Shown: in pieces, positions 35,787-46,092 of the stretch
Layout of the letters: every line of letters begins with the position of its first letter
Numbering within the stretch: the first letter of the stretch is position 1
NCBI GenBank assembly: GCA_947501215.1
Contig: CANMUS010000002.1
Location: 1 to 64,000, forward strand
Length of the DNA stretch: 64,000 nucleotides
Direction: 5' to 3'
Origin: an uncultured Erythrobacter sp.
GTDB taxonomy: Bacteria; Pseudomonadota; Alphaproteobacteria; Sphingomonadales; Sphingomonadaceae
The notes under the pieces: model-generated
What the model was told of the DNA's origin: nothing
Databases searched by the model: none
Seen by the model: the letters and a program-made list of their open reading frames with translations, nothing else
Position numbers and translations under genes: made by a program

Positions 35787-38621
35787 ATGGCCGCTCAACC
35801 GCACCTCTATCTCGTCGATGGCTCCGCCTACATATTTCGAGCCTACCATCGGCTGCCGCCGCTCACCGACCCGGAAGGCACTCCGGTCGGCGCTGTATAC
35901 GGCTACACGACAATGTTGTGGAAGCTGGCCGAGGATCTCGACAAGGCCGACGGCCCGACGCATCTGGCGGTGGTCCTCGATAAATCGAGTTATTCCTTTC
36001 GCAACGAGATTTACGACCAGTACAAGGCCAATCGCCCCGATCCACCGGAGGACCTCGTCCCGCAATTCCCGCTGATCCGCGATGCCACCCGCGCCTTCAG
36101 CCTGCCCTGCATCGAGGAACCGGATGTCGAGGCGGACGACATGATCGCCTCCTACGCCCGCGCCGCGCAGGAGCAGGGCTGGAATGTAACGATCGTCAGT
36201 TCCGACAAGGATCTGATGCAGCTCGTCGGCGAGAAAGACGGCGCCAAAATCGACATGCTCGACACGATGAAGAGCGCGCGCATCTATATCGAGGAGGTCG
36301 AGGAGAAATTCGGCGTGCCCCCCGAAAAGGTGGGCGATGTCCTCGCGCTGATGGGCGATTCGGTCGACAACATTCCCGGCATCTTCGGCGTCGGACCGAA
36401 AACCGCGAGCAAGCTGATCGCGGAACATGGCGACCTCACGGCTGCACTCGATTCCGCCGAAGGCATGAAGAAGTCCAAGCTGAAGGAGCGGCTGATCGAG
36501 CATCGCGCGGATGCGCAACTCAGCCGGGTGCTCGTGACGCTGAAGGAAGATTGCGAACTGCCTGTCGCGCTCGACGACATGAAGCTGGATGGCGTACCGA
36601 GCGAACCTCTGGCCGCTTTCCTCGAAAAGCATGGCTTCACCAGCCTTCTGAAGCGCCTCGAAGCAGGCACCGGCAGCCCGACGCGCGCCAACAATCTCAA
36701 TCCGGCTAAACAGGACACGAAAGGGGCGGAAGCGAGCAGCGACGGCAATCGCCAGCCGCTGCCGGACATGCCGGATGTCGACCGGTCCGCCTACGAATGC
36801 GTGCAGACGATGGAGCGGCTGGAGCACTGGATCGCGCGCGCCAAGGCCGCGCGGCTGGTGGCGGTGGACACGGAAACCAGCTCGCTCGACTGCATGCAAT
36901 GCGATCTCGTCGGCATCAGCCTCGCGCTTGGTCCGAACGATGCCTGCTATATCCCGCTGCGGCACGGCGGAAGCGACATGTTCGCCGACAGGCCGGAGCA
37001 GATCGAGGTATCGGCAGCGCTGGATGCCCTACGCCCGTTGCTCTCCGACGACGCCGTGCTCAAGGTCTTCCACAATGGCAAATACGACCTCAATGTCCTC
37101 GCTCGCAACGACGTGGCGGTCCATCCGATCGACGATACCATGATCATCAGCTTCGATCTCGACGCCGGGCGCGCGCTCGACGGGATCGGCGGCGGGCACG
37201 GGATGGACGAGTTGGCCGAACGGCACCTCGGCCACAAATGCCTGACCTTCAAGGAGCTGTGCGGCACGGGCAAGAAGGCGATCCCCTTCGGCGAAGTCCC
37301 GCTCGACAAGGCGACCGAATATGCCGCCGAGGATGCCGACGTGACCTGGCGGTTGCACACCATGCTCAAACCGCGGCTGGCGACCGAAGGAGGTACGCGG
37401 GTTTACGAGCGGGTCGATCGCCCGCTGGTCCCGGTCGTCGCGCAGATGGAGCGCTATGGCATCAAGGTCGACCGTGCGCGGCTGGCCAGGCTGTCGGAGG
37501 AATTCGCCAAGGAAATCGGCCGGCTCGAAGGCGAAATCCACGAGATCGCCGGGACCGAATTCACCGTCGGCAGCCCCAAGCAGCTCGGCGAGGTGCTGTT
37601 CGATACGCTCGGCTACAAGGGCGGCAAGAAGGGCAAGAGCGGGCAGTATTCGACCGACCAGAGCGTGCTTGAGCGCCTGTCCGGCGAAGGGGCGGAGATC
37701 GCCGACAAGGTGCTCGAATGGCGCCAGCTGGCGAAGCTCAAATCGACCTATACCGACGCGCTGCAGGAAGCGATCAACCCTGATACAAGCCGCGTGCATA
37801 CCAGCTACAGCCTGGTGGGCGCGCAGACCGGGCGGCTCTCCTCCACCGATCCGAACCTGCAGAACATCCCGATCCGCACCGAGATCGGCCGCCAGATTCG
37901 CGAAGCCTTCGTGGCCGAAGAAGGCAACGTGCTGCTTGCCGCCGACTATTCGCAGATCGAGCTGCGCCTCGCTGCCCACATGGCGGACGTGCCGAGCCTC
38001 AAGGAAGCTTTCGAGGAGGGCGAGGACATCCACTCGCGCACGGCGAAGGAGATGTTCGGCGAGGTCAATCGCGACACGCGCGGCCGGGCCAAGACGATCA
38101 ACTTCGCCATCCTTTACGGCATCTCTCGCTGGGGCCTCGCAGGCCGTCTGGGCGTGGAGGCGGACGAGGCGCAGGACATGATCGACACCTATTTCCAGCG
38201 CTTTCCCGGCATCCAGCGCTACATCCTCGAAACCACCGAGCGGGTGCGCGAGTGCGGCTATTCGGAGACGCTGTTCGGCCGCAAGACGTGGTTTCCGCGG
38301 ATCAATTCCAAGAACCCGAACGAGCGGCAGGGCAGCGAACGTGCCGCGATCAATGCGCCGATCCAGGGCACCAGCGCCGATATCATCAAGCGCGCAATGG
38401 CCCGCATGATGCCCGCGCTGGAAGAGGCGGGGCTCGGCCATGTCCGCATGCTGCTGCAGGTGCATGACGAACTCGTCTTCGAACTGCCCGAGAGCGATGT
38501 CGAGCAGGCCAGGCCGGTGATCGAGCGCGTGATGGCCGAGGCTGCGCAGCCTGCGGTCGAGCTCACCGTGCCGCTGGGCGTCGAGATCGGCACTGGCAAG
38601 AGCTGGGGCGCGGCGCATTGA
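35787..38621 (+). CDS. polA: DNA polymerase I
   Basis: The 944-residue protein has all three domains. The 5'-3' exonuclease occupies 1-290 (LYLVDGSAYIFRAYH, YARAAQEQGWNVTIVSSDKDLMQLV). The 3'-5' proofreading domain spans about 340-530 with its catalytic DxE intact (AVDTETSSLD). The polymerase domain contains motif A near residue 718 (LAADYSQIELR), motif B (GRAKTINFAILYG) and motif C near 890 (LQVHDELVFELP). It fills gaps after primer removal and repair. Its stop overlaps the start of a histidine kinase gene by 4 nt. Confidence 0.97.
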   Translation: MAAQPHLYLVDGSAYIFRAYHRLPPLTDPEGTPVGAVYGYTTMLWKLAEDLDKADGPTHLAVVLDKSSYSFRNEIYDQYKANRPDPPEDLVPQFPLIRDATRAFSLPCIEEPDVEADDMIASYARAAQEQGWNVTIVSSDKDLMQLVGEKDGAKIDMLDTMKSARIYIEEVEEKFGVPPEKVGDVLALMGDSVDNIPGIFGVGPKTASKLIAEHGDLTAALDSAEGMKKSKLKERLIEHRADAQLSRVLVTLKEDCELPVALDDMKLDGVPSEPLAAFLEKHGFTSLLKRLEAGTGSPTRANNLNPAKQDTKGAEASSDGNRQPLPDMPDVDRSAYECVQTMERLEHWIARAKAARLVAVDTETSSLDCMQCDLVGISLALGPNDACYIPLRHGGSDMFADRPEQIEVSAALDALRPLLSDDAVLKVFHNGKYDLNVLARNDVAVHPIDDTMIISFDLDAGRALDGIGGGHGMDELAERHLGHKCLTFKELCGTGKKAIPFGEVPLDKATEYAAEDADVTWRLHTMLKPRLATEGGTRVYERVDRPLVPVVAQMERYGIKVDRARLARLSEEFAKEIGRLEGEIHEIAGTEFTVGSPKQLGEVLFDTLGYKGGKKGKSGQYSTDQSVLERLSGEGAEIADKVLEWRQLAKLKSTYTDALQEAINPDTSRVHTSYSLVGAQTGRLSSTDPNLQNIPIRTEIGRQIREAFVAEEGNVLLAADYSQIELRLAAHMADVPSLKEAFEEGEDIHSRTAKEMFGEVNRDTRGRAKTINFAILYGISRWGLAGRLGVEADEAQDMIDTYFQRFPGIQRYILETTERVRECGYSETLFGRKTWFPRINSKNPNERQGSERAAINAPIQGTSADIIKRAMARMMPALEEAGLGHVRMLLQVHDELVFELPESDVEQARPVIERVMAEAAQPAVELTVPLGVEIGTGKSWGAAH

Positions 38622-39895
38622 GACAGCTTGCCAAGACCCTCAAGCGCACGCGGCGCTGGCCGAATGCGATCATTCTCCTGGTCCTCTTCGGGGCGATGGT
38701 CGGGCTAATCTACCTCGTATACCAGACCTTGGAGGCGGAGCGCCGCCAACGCGAGCAGGCGACGCAGACTGCCTCCGTGGTGCGGGTTCTGGAAGAGATC
38801 GACCGCGCCGCATTGCGGGCCGAAACCGGACAGCGCGGCTATATCATCACGCTCGATCGGCGATACCGATCTTCCTACGAGGAAGGCAGCGAGGAAATCG
38901 ATCCGGCGCTCGATGAATTGCGGCGTCTGCTCGGGACCGAGATCACCCCGCGCCAGGAAGTGCTGGTCGACCAGATCGACATGCTTGCTCGCCTGAAATT
39001 CGACGAGATGGAAGAGACGGTCGGGCTGGTGCAGGAGGGCCGACTGCTGGACGCTCGCCGCGCGGTCCTGTCCGACGAGGGGCAGGAAGCGATGGAGCGC
39101 CTGCGCCGCTCGCTCGACGAGATGCGCGAGATCGAACGGCAGATCCTCGGCGAACAGGCTGCGGACACCGCGCGGCTGGAGGCCCGCGTGCTGCCGTTGC
39201 TTGCCGGGCTGATCTTGTTGATCCTCGTCGCCATCCTGTTCGGCATGCGGGTGGTGTCGCGCGCTGCCCTGGCCGAAGCCCAGGCTGCCCAGGCCGCCGC
39301 CATCGGCGAAGCGCGAGACCGGGCCGATCTCCTGGCGCGCGAACTCAACCACCGGGTCAAGAACCTGTTCGCCGTGGTCCTCGCCATCGTGCAGATGAGC
39401 GCACGCGACAAGCCGGAAGCGAAAGAAGTTACCGAGAGCATCGCCCAGCGCATTCGCGCGCTGCTGACCGCGCATGAAGTAAGCCAAGGCGAGTTGGAGC
39501 GCCCGGTAGCATCGCTTTACCAGCTCGTCGAAACCTCGCTCGCGCCCTATCGTTCGTCGTCTCAGATTGCCGAAATCGAAGGCGACGAAGTTCTACTGCC
39601 GGCCAAGCACGTCACCCCGCTCGGCCTGGTCCTGCACGAACTGACCACCAATGCCGTCAAATACGGCGCGTGGAGCGAAAAGGGCACGGTGCGGGTCAGT
39701 TGGGAGGAGCGCGACGGCCGCGTCTTCATTACCTGGCGAGAAACGGGCAAGGCCATCGAAGGCGAGCCCGACCGACGCGGCTTCGGCAGTATGCTGATGA
39801 ACAGCGCGGCGCGCCAGTTCGGCGGTAGTGTCGAGCGCGAGTTCGGAGCCGACGGGCTTGTCGTCGATATCGACCTCCCGCTCGACGACGCCTGA
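38618..39895 (+). CDS. CHASE3-HWE-type membrane sensor histidine kinase
   Basis: The 425-residue kinase has helices at about 16-36 and 188-210 enclosing a CHASE3-like periplasmic domain (ETGQRGYIITLDRRYRSSY). The phospho-acceptor region is HWE/HisKA_2 type with His near residue 245 (LARELNHRVKNLF). The ATPase domain has LHELTTNAVKYGAWS (N box) and RRGFGSMLM. The start codon is probably TTG within the polA end, and no in-frame ATG lies before the first helix. This class often feeds the general stress response in Alphaproteobacteria. No response regulator is adjacent. Confidence 0.87.
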   Translation: MRQLAKTLKRTRRWPNAIILLVLFGAMVGLIYLVYQTLEAERRQREQATQTASVVRVLEEIDRAALRAETGQRGYIITLDRRYRSSYEEGSEEIDPALDELRRLLGTEITPRQEVLVDQIDMLARLKFDEMEETVGLVQEGRLLDARRAVLSDEGQEAMERLRRSLDEMREIERQILGEQAADTARLEARVLPLLAGLILLILVAILFGMRVVSRAALAEAQAAQAAAIGEARDRADLLARELNHRVKNLFAVVLAIVQMSARDKPEAKEVTESIAQRIRALLTAHEVSQGELERPVASLYQLVETSLAPYRSSSQIAEIEGDEVLLPAKHVTPLGLVLHELTTNAVKYGAWSEKGTVRVSWEERDGRVFITWRETGKAIEGEPDRRGFGSMLMNSAARQFGGSVEREFGADGLVVDIDLPLDDA

Positions 39896-39942
39896 CCGGT
39901 CGGGGTTGTCAGCCCGCGCGGCGGGCCATAAGCGGTCGCCAA

Positions 39943-41022
39943 ATGCTTGAACGCTTCGACCCGCGAAACTGGCCGATTTCCTACGAGGCCCTTCTCGAGC
40001 ATCTGATCGTGCTCGGTGGGTCGGTGGCGATTGCGCTGCTGGTGCACTGGGTCGTGTTCGCCCTGCTTCGGCGAATAGTTCGCAAATCCTCGAGCCAGGT
40101 CGACGACATCGTCTTCGACACCGTCCGTCGCCCCTTGCGCTGGGCGATGGTCGGCTTCGCGATTTCCGTCGCCGCCGAGAACGATGCACTGGTCGGGCGC
40201 GGCTGGGACATCTTCGCATCTTTCATAGTTCCGGCGCTGGTCGGGTGGCTCGCGTTTGCCGCCGTAAAGGGCGCGGCGCTCGGCTACGAAAAGCAGTCGC
40301 TCGAAAGCGAAGACCCGGTTGCCCAGCGCGGGCGGATGACGCGCATCGCGATACTTTCGCGCACTCTGCGTGTCGCGATCATCATCATCACAATCTCGCT
40401 GATCATGCTGAACATTCCCGGAGTGCGGGACGTTGGCACGACCATGCTGGCCTCCGCCGGTCTCGCCGCTCTCGCGGTCGGTGCAGCCGCACAGCCCGCG
40501 CTCAAATCGCTGATCGCGGGCTTGCAGATGGCGCTGACCCAGCCGTTGCGGATCGGCGATCTCGTCAAGGTCGACGGGCAGGCCGGCCGGGTCGAGGAAA
40601 TCCGCATGAGCTTCGTGACCGTGCGGACCTGGGACGAACGGGTCCTCGTCGTGCCGACCAGCCGCTTCCTCGACCAGAGTTTTGAAAACTGGTCGCGGGT
40701 CAGCGAGAAGCTGACCGCTCCGGTGATGCTTCATCTCGATCCGATTGCCGACATCACGCCGATCCGCGAGGAATTCGAGCGGTTCGTAACCGATCATCCG
40801 TTATGGGACGGGCGCAATCTCGCTTTGCAGATGACCGAAGCTTACCCCGAGAGCATCGAATTGCGCCTGGCAATGAGTTCGGCGACGATCGGCGATCTGT
40901 GGACGCTGCGCTGCGACGTGCGCGAGCACATGCTCGGCTGGCTCAAGGAAAACCAGCCCGAAGCGCTGATCCGCCACCGGCTCGAAGTCGAGGCGGCGAA
41001 CCAGCGCGTCATGGGCGGTTAG
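39943..41022 (+). CDS. MscS-family mechanosensitive channel
   Basis: The 359-residue protein has about four hydrophobic segments. The pore helix and beta domain are clear: MLASAGLAALAVGAAAQPALKS, then QPLRIGDLVKVDGQAGRVEEI, and VLVVPTSRFLDQSFENWSR. The C-terminal cage domain ends in charged residues. It is the second of three MscS-type genes in the window. Its stop overlaps that of the convergent CDC48 gene by 4 nt. Confidence 0.92.
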   Translation: MLERFDPRNWPISYEALLEHLIVLGGSVAIALLVHWVVFALLRRIVRKSSSQVDDIVFDTVRRPLRWAMVGFAISVAAENDALVGRGWDIFASFIVPALVGWLAFAAVKGAALGYEKQSLESEDPVAQRGRMTRIAILSRTLRVAIIIITISLIMLNIPGVRDVGTTMLASAGLAALAVGAAAQPALKSLIAGLQMALTQPLRIGDLVKVDGQAGRVEEIRMSFVTVRTWDERVLVVPTSRFLDQSFENWSRVSEKLTAPVMLHLDPIADITPIREEFERFVTDHPLWDGRNLALQMTEAYPESIELRLAMSSATIGDLWTLRCDVREHMLGWLKENQPEALIRHRLEVEAANQRVMGG

Positions 41023-43364
41023 TCTGCGGCGTTTTCGCTGCCGTCGGCATCGACCTCGACGCCATGCTTCCGGTCGCGCGTCGGCTCGACCATCCCTTCG
41101 TGGATGAAGCCGATGGGCTGGATGTCGGCGGCGCGTTTCTTCAGTTCACCGCGCATCTTCTTGTACTCCGCCTCCATCTTGCTGGTGACGGTCGCACGGC
41201 TGTCCTTCAGCGCCTCGGTGAAGTCGGCTGCGGTGACGTTCTGCACGTCCCCGCCCGCCCGCTGGAGCGCGTTGAGGCCAGCGCGACGGACGACATCTTC
41301 GAGGTCCGCCCCGGTAAAGCGCGCCGTCTCGCCAGCGACATCGGCAAGGCTGACATCGTCGGCGAGCGGCATGTCCTTGGTATGGATGCCGAGGATCTGC
41401 TCGCGCCCTGCCTTGTCGGGCGTACCGACATAGACGAGCTCGTCGAAGCGGCCCGGGCGTAGCAACGCCGGATCGACCAGCGTCGGCCGATTGGTGGCAC
41501 CGATGACGACGACCGATTGCAGCTCTTCCAGCCCGTCCATTTCGGCAAGGATGGTGTTGACGACACGGCCGGTGACCTGCGGTTCGCCCTGCCCCGACCC
41601 GCGGGCGGGCACGAGGCTGTCGATCTCGTCGATGAAAACGACGCAGGGCGCAACGGCCCGCGCGCGCTTGAACATGCGGGCGATCTGCTGCTCGCTTTCG
41701 CCATACCATTTGCTGAGCAGGTCGGAGCTTTTCATCGAAATGAAGTTCGCTTCCGCTTCCTTGGCGACGGCCTTGGCCAGCAGGGTCTTGCCGGTGCCGG
41801 GAGGGCCATAGAGCAGGAAGCCCTTGGCCGGACGAATGCCGAGCCGGTGGAAGGCGTCCGGGTTCTTCATCGGAAGCTCGATACCTTCCTTCAGCTTCTC
41901 GATCGATTCGCCGACGCCGCCGATGTCGGACCAGCCGACATTGGGAACCTGCACCATCACCTCGCGCATGGCCGAGGGCTGGATGCGCTTCAGCGCGGAG
42001 AGGAAATCTTCGCGGCCGACGTAAAGCTCGTCGAGCACTTCGGGCGGAATGGTCCGCTCGTCGAGGTCGATCTTGGGCATGATCCGCCGCACCGCGTCGA
42101 TCGCAGCCTCACGCGCCAGCGCGGCGATATCCGCGCCGACGAAGCCGTAAGTGCCCTTGGCCAGCTCGTTGAGATCCACCTTGTCGCCGAGCGGCATGCC
42201 GCGCGTGTGGATGCCGAGAATTTCGCGGCGACCTTTTTCGTCGGGTACGCCGATGATGATCTCGCGGTCGAAGCGGCCGGGACGGCGGAGCGCCTCGTCG
42301 ATGGCATCCGGGCGGTTGGTCGCCGCGATGACCACGAGATTGGATCGCGCCTCCAGCCCATCCATCAGCGTGAGCAGCTGGGCTACGAGGCGCTTTTCCG
42401 CCTCACCCGGCACGCGGTCGCGCTTGGGAGCGATCGAATCGATCTCGTCGATAAAGACGATGGCGGGGGCGGACTTGCTCGCCTGTTCGAACACTTCGCG
42501 CAGCGCCTTCTCGCTTTCGCCATAGCCCGAACCCATGATTTCGGGGCCGTTGATGGTGAAGAAGTTGGCGTCGCTCTCGTTGGCGACCGCCTGCGCCAGC
42601 CGCGTCTTGCCGGTCCCCGGCGGGCCGTGCAGCAGCACGCCCTTGGGCGGATCGACGCCGAGGCGCGTGAACAGCTCGGGATAGCGCAGCGGCAGCTCGA
42701 CCATCTCGCGAAGTTGCTGGATCGTATCGCCCATGCCGCCGACGTCGTCGTAATTGATGATCGCGCGGGCATCGCGCGGCTGCTCGAATTCGGCGCGCAG
42801 CTCGACCTCGGTATTCTCGTCGATATGGACGATACCCTTGGGCGTGGTCGACACGACGCTGAGGCGGATCTGGGTGAGCGCGTAGGCAGGCGCGTTGAAC
42901 ATGCGGCGCACTTCCTGCGGCATGTTCTGCACCGGCTGCTGCCCGGTCGTGGCGACGAGATCGCCCGCGACGAGCGGCTTGCGGAAAAAATTGCGCTTCA
43001 GCGCCTGGGCCGGGCCTTGCAGCCGCATCTCGCGCTGGGCGGGCGCAAATACTACGCGCGTCGCAGGGCGCGATTCCGCCACGGCGACCTTCACATGCTC
43101 GCCCGAGCCGACCTCGGCATTACCCCGCTGGAGGCCATCGAGACGGATGACCTCGAGGCTCTGGTCCTCGTCGTAGGCCGCCATGGCGACGGCGGCGGTC
43201 GTGCGCTTGCCGGTGATCTCGACGACATCGCCTTCGGTAATGCCCAGCGCCTGAAAGGTGGTTCGCGGCATGCGGGCGATGCCCTGTCCGCTTTCCTCGT
43301 TCCGCGCGGCTGCAACCTGCAACCTGACCGTCCTGTCCGCTACTGCGGCGTCCGCATCTGCCAT
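41019..43364 (-). CDS. CDC48/VCP-family double AAA+ ATPase
   Basis: The 781-residue protein has an N-terminal double-psi barrel region (about 1-190, [16 protein letters not shown]). Two AAA modules follow, with Walker A GPPGTGKT near residues 246 and 519. Walker B motifs are [15 protein letters not shown] and [15 protein letters not shown], and the Arg-finger regions are in place. This is the layout of archaeal and eukaryotic CDC48/p97 unfoldases and is found in some bacteria. It should unfold or extract proteins using ATP, perhaps for a protease. A minus-strand terminator-like hairpin lies about 100 nt upstream of the ATG. Confidence 0.95.
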   Translation of the reverse strand: MADADAAVADRTVRLQVAAARNEESGQGIARMPRTTFQALGITEGDVVEITGKRTTAAVAMAAYDEDQSLEVIRLDGLQRGNAEVGSGEHVKVAVAESRPATRVVFAPAQREMRLQGPAQALKRNFFRKPLVAGDLVATTGQQPVQNMPQEVRRMFNAPAYALTQIRLSVVSTTPKGIVHIDENTEVELRAEFEQPRDARAIINYDDVGGMGDTIQQLREMVELPLRYPELFTRLGVDPPKGVLLHGPPGTGKTRLAQAVANESDANFFTINGPEIMGSGYGESEKALREVFEQASKSAPAIVFIDEIDSIAPKRDRVPGEAEKRLVAQLLTLMDGLEARSNLVVIAATNRPDAIDEALRRPGRFDREIIIGVPDEKGRREILGIHTRGMPLGDKVDLNELAKGTYGFVGADIAALAREAAIDAVRRIMPKIDLDERTIPPEVLDELYVGREDFLSALKRIQPSAMREVMVQVPNVGWSDIGGVGESIEKLKEGIELPMKNPDAFHRLGIRPAKGFLLYGPPGTGKTLLAKAVAKEAEANFISMKSSDLLSKWYGESEQQIARMFKRARAVAPCVVFIDEIDSLVPARGSGQGEPQVTGRVVNTILAEMDGLEELQSVVVIGATNRPTLVDPALLRPGRFDELVYVGTPDKAGREQILGIHTKDMPLADDVSLADVAGETARFTGADLEDVVRRAGLNALQRAGGDVQNVTAADFTEALKDSRATVTSKMEAEYKKMRGELKKRAADIQPIGFIHEGMVEPTRDRKHGVEVDADGSENAAD

Positions 43365-43700
43365 GTGGGCAATTTCCCTTCGTCCATTGTCGTATCCGGC
43401 CCTAGCTGGGAACTGGACCTCTTCGATGCAATGAACGAGCCCCTGCGAGAGGTCCGCAGCAGCCAGAAAAAAGCCCGACTGGAAAACCAGCCGGGCTATG
43501 AAAGTCTTGGGAGAGGATGCCTAAAAGGCACGCTCTATGTGCACTGCAGCATCGATTTGTGCAAATGCGAAAAGAACAAGCTATGTTGCGCGGATTGCAA
43601 CTGGTGACTCGATCGAATCTCCAATGTCAGCTTACTCGCAATCGACGACCCTACGGCATGCAGGTGACAGGGCTTCGCGAAGCGGTTAAGCGCTCGGCGC
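43365..43700. other. Intergenic region with a possible minus-strand small RNA
   Basis: No convincing protein gene lies in these 336 nt between the divergent CDC48 and CoA-transferase genes. The notable element is a terminator-like hairpin on the minus strand (43472-43497). No minus-strand gene lies upstream for it to serve. Upstream of it the minus strand reads CCTCTCCC, an anti-Shine-Dalgarno-like stretch. A candidate -35 TTGCAC near 43563 was seen but its -10 is poor. Confidence 0.4.
43466..43497 (-). terminator. Orphan intrinsic terminator upstream of the CDC48 gene
   Basis: Read on the minus strand, AGCCCGGCTGG-TTTT-CCAGTCGGGCT is an 11-bp stem with one G-U pair, followed by a run of six T. 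It ends about 100 nt before the CDC48 ATG on the same strand. It could end a small RNA or act as a leader attenuator. Confidence 0.75.
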
Positions 43701-44423
43701 ATGAACAAGCTCTATCCCGACGCCGCCGCCGCCCTCGATGGGCTTCTGAAGGACGACATGCTGATCGCCAGCGGAGGTTTCGGCCTCTGCGGCATCCCCG
43801 AACGCCTGTTGGAAGCGATCCGCGATTCGGGTGTGAAGAACCTGACCTTCGCCAGCAACAATGCCGGCATCGACAATGAAGGCATCGGAATGCTCCTGCG
43901 CACGCAGCAGGTAAAGAAGATGATCTCCAGCTATGTCGGCGAGAACAAGGAGTTCGAACGGCAATTCCTCTCCGGCGAGCTGGAAGTCGAATTCTGCCCC
44001 CAAGGCACGTTGGCCGAGCGCATGCGCGCCGGCGGTGCAGGCATCCCCGGTTTCTACACCAAGACCGGCGTCGGCACGCAGGTGGCCGAGGGGAAGGAGG
44101 TGAAGGAATTCGCCAACCGGGACGGGCAAATGGAGGAGTATATCCTCGAGCGGGGCATCTTCGCCGATCTTGCCATCGTCAAGGCGTGGAAGGCGGACGA
44201 GACCGGCAATCTCGTCTTCCGCAAGACCGCGCGCAACTTCAACCTGCCCGCCGCGACCTGCGGCAAGGCCTGCGTCGTCGAAGTCGAAGAAATCGTGCCG
44301 ACCGGCAGCCTCGACCCGGACTGCATCCATTTGCCCGGCGTCTATGTCCAGCGCATGATCGTGGGCGCGCCCTACGACAAGAAGATCGAATTCGTCACCA
44401 CGCGCGAGCGGGAGACGGCGTGA
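43701..44423 (+). CDS. scoA: 3-oxoacid CoA-transferase subunit A
   Basis: The 240-residue alpha subunit has the family pattern LIASGGFGLCGIPERLLEAI near the N-terminus, NNAGIDNEGIG, and KTGVGTQVAEGKEVKEF. With the B subunit it moves CoA from succinyl-CoA to acetoacetate or similar acids. The B gene is not adjacent: an acid phosphatase gene lies between them and starts inside the scoA stop (TGATG). Confidence 0.93.
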   Translation: MNKLYPDAAAALDGLLKDDMLIASGGFGLCGIPERLLEAIRDSGVKNLTFASNNAGIDNEGIGMLLRTQQVKKMISSYVGENKEFERQFLSGELEVEFCPQGTLAERMRAGGAGIPGFYTKTGVGTQVAEGKEVKEFANRDGQMEEYILERGIFADLAIVKAWKADETGNLVFRKTARNFNLPAATCGKACVVEVEEIVPTGSLDPDCIHLPGVYVQRMIVGAPYDKKIEFVTTRERETA

Positions 44424-45367
44424 TGCGGAGCCTGCTCGTCACGGCCGCGGCACTGGCGCTATCGGCCTGCGCCACGACGGTCGCGGACCCGGTCACGCCG
44501 CAAGTCGCGGCGGATGTCCCGCCCTCTCTCCCGGCAGGAGAACGCGCAGCGCCCGACGGCATGCGCTGGCTCTATGCCTCGGGCGAAGCGGCCGGTGCGT
44601 CGATCCAGACATGGCGGCAGCTGGCCGACTATGCGATCGCCGTCAGCCGCCAGCGCAAGGTCCCGCAATCGGTTCCGATGGGTCTGCCCGATGCGCAAGG
44701 CGGCATCGGCACCCCGTCCTGCGTCGCTGCCGACGGAACCATGAAGCCCTTCGCCGCCGTTTTCGATGTCGACGAGACGGTGCTGCTCAACAACGGCTAC
44801 GAGTATTGGGCGGCCTATTCCGGTAAGCCTTTCGTGCCCGAGGAATGGGCACAATGGGCCGATGGCGGTGCCGGGATCGCCGCGCCGGTGCCGGGCGCCG
44901 TCACCGGCCTGCGCCGCCTGCGCGACGCCGGAATAACGGTAATCTTCAACACCAATCGCAATAGCGAGAATGCTACCGGGACCGCAGCCGCGATCGAGGC
45001 CGTCGGTGCCGGACCTGCCGTCCATCTCGACAACCTCTTCCTGCGCGGCGACGACGCCATGGGCGGGCGCAAGGACGGCCGCCGCGCGACCATCGCGGAG
45101 CGGTTCTGCGTCATCGCGCTGGCAGGCGACAATCTCGGCGACTTCGCCGACGTCTTCAATGCCGACGAGGATGCGATTCAGGCCCGCCGCGCCATGGTCG
45201 CGCGCGGAGAATACGCACAGCTCTGGGGCAATGGCTGGTTCCTCATGCCCAACCCCGTGTACGGCGCATGGCAGAAAGGCTCGCTGGACGAGGTCTTCCC
45301 GCCGGAAACGCGTTGGATGCCTTCCGACGCGAGCACCGCACCGAATATCATGAACGAAAGCGAATAA
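44423..45367 (+). CDS. HAD-type acid phosphatase lipoprotein (class B/C, e(P4)-like)
   Basis: The 314-residue protein has a lipobox (AALALSAC, Cys near 17). The HAD phosphatase core is complete: [11 protein letters not shown] supplies the two catalytic Asp near residue 115, NTNRNS motif II, and LAGDNLGDF the acidic motif IV. The e(P4) family are outer-membrane phosphomonoesterases that recover nucleosides or NMN. The gene is inserted between the two subunit genes of a CoA-transferase, with a 1-nt overlap upstream and 2 nt downstream, so it should be co-translated with them. Confidence 0.9.
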   Translation: MRSLLVTAAALALSACATTVADPVTPQVAADVPPSLPAGERAAPDGMRWLYASGEAAGASIQTWRQLADYAIAVSRQRKVPQSVPMGLPDAQGGIGTPSCVAADGTMKPFAAVFDVDETVLLNNGYEYWAAYSGKPFVPEEWAQWADGGAGIAAPVPGAVTGLRRLRDAGITVIFNTNRNSENATGTAAAIEAVGAGPAVHLDNLFLRGDDAMGGRKDGRRATIAERFCVIALAGDNLGDFADVFNADEDAIQARRAMVARGEYAQLWGNGWFLMPNPVYGAWQKGSLDEVFPPETRWMPSDASTAPNIMNESE

Positions 45368-45369
45368 GC

Positions 45370-46026
45370 ATGAGCGAGACCGCAGAAAAGACCGGCTGGG
45401 ACCGCAACCAGATGGCCGCCCGCGCCGCGCAGGAGCTGGAAGACGGCTATTACGTCAATCTCGGCATCGGCATCCCGACGCTGGTCGCCAACCACATTCC
45501 CGACGGCATGCATGTCACGCTGCAGAGCGAGAACGGCATGCTCGGCATCGGCCCGTTCCCTTACGAGGGAGAAGAGGACGCCGACCTCATCAACGCCGGC
45601 AAGCAGACCATCAGCGAGCTCGACCACAGCGCCTATTTCGACAGTGCGGCAAGCTTCGCCATGATCCGCGGCGGGCATATCGACCTCACCGTGCTCGGCG
45701 CGATGGAAGTGGCCCAGAACGGCGACATCGCCAACTGGATGATCCCCGGCAAGATGATCAAGGGCATGGGCGGCGCGATGGACCTCGTCGCCGGGGTGAA
45801 GAAGATCATCGTGGTGATGGACCACACTGCAAAGGACGGCAGCCCGAAGTTCATTCCCGAATGCACCCTGCCGCTGACCGGCACCAACGTGGTCGACATG
45901 ATCGTGACCAATCTCGCCGTGTTCCAGCGGCCCGATCACGATAGCCCCTTCAAGCTGATCGAGCTCGCTCCGGGCGTGACGGCAGACGAAGTGGCGGCGA
46001 AGACGACGGCGGAATACGTTTCGTAA
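45370..46026 (+). CDS. scoB: 3-oxoacid CoA-transferase subunit B
   Basis: The 218-residue beta subunit starts at the ATG at 45370. It carries the catalytic Glu in [10 protein letters not shown] near residue 50, [19 protein letters not shown], and the closing [18 protein letters not shown]. It completes the SCOT-type enzyme with the A subunit encoded at 43701-44423. The ATG lies 2 nt after the acid phosphatase stop. Confidence 0.93.
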   Translation: MSETAEKTGWDRNQMAARAAQELEDGYYVNLGIGIPTLVANHIPDGMHVTLQSENGMLGIGPFPYEGEEDADLINAGKQTISELDHSAYFDSAASFAMIRGGHIDLTVLGAMEVAQNGDIANWMIPGKMIKGMGGAMDLVAGVKKIIVVMDHTAKDGSPKFIPECTLPLTGTNVVDMIVTNLAVFQRPDHDSPFKLIELAPGVTADEVAAKTTAEYVS

Positions 46027-46092
46027 CGCAACGGGACTTGCCAGCCCCGGTCCGATCTCGCACTCTCCCTCCCGAGAAATAAGGAGAGAGAT

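Noticed and set aside
41517-43607. 696-codon plus-strand frame opposite CDC48
   Set aside because: It is an antisense shadow: CDC48 on the minus strand has all AAA motifs.
43517-43879. Small plus-strand frame spanning the CoA-transferase start
   Set aside because: It runs out of frame into scoA and lacks a ribosome site or known domain.
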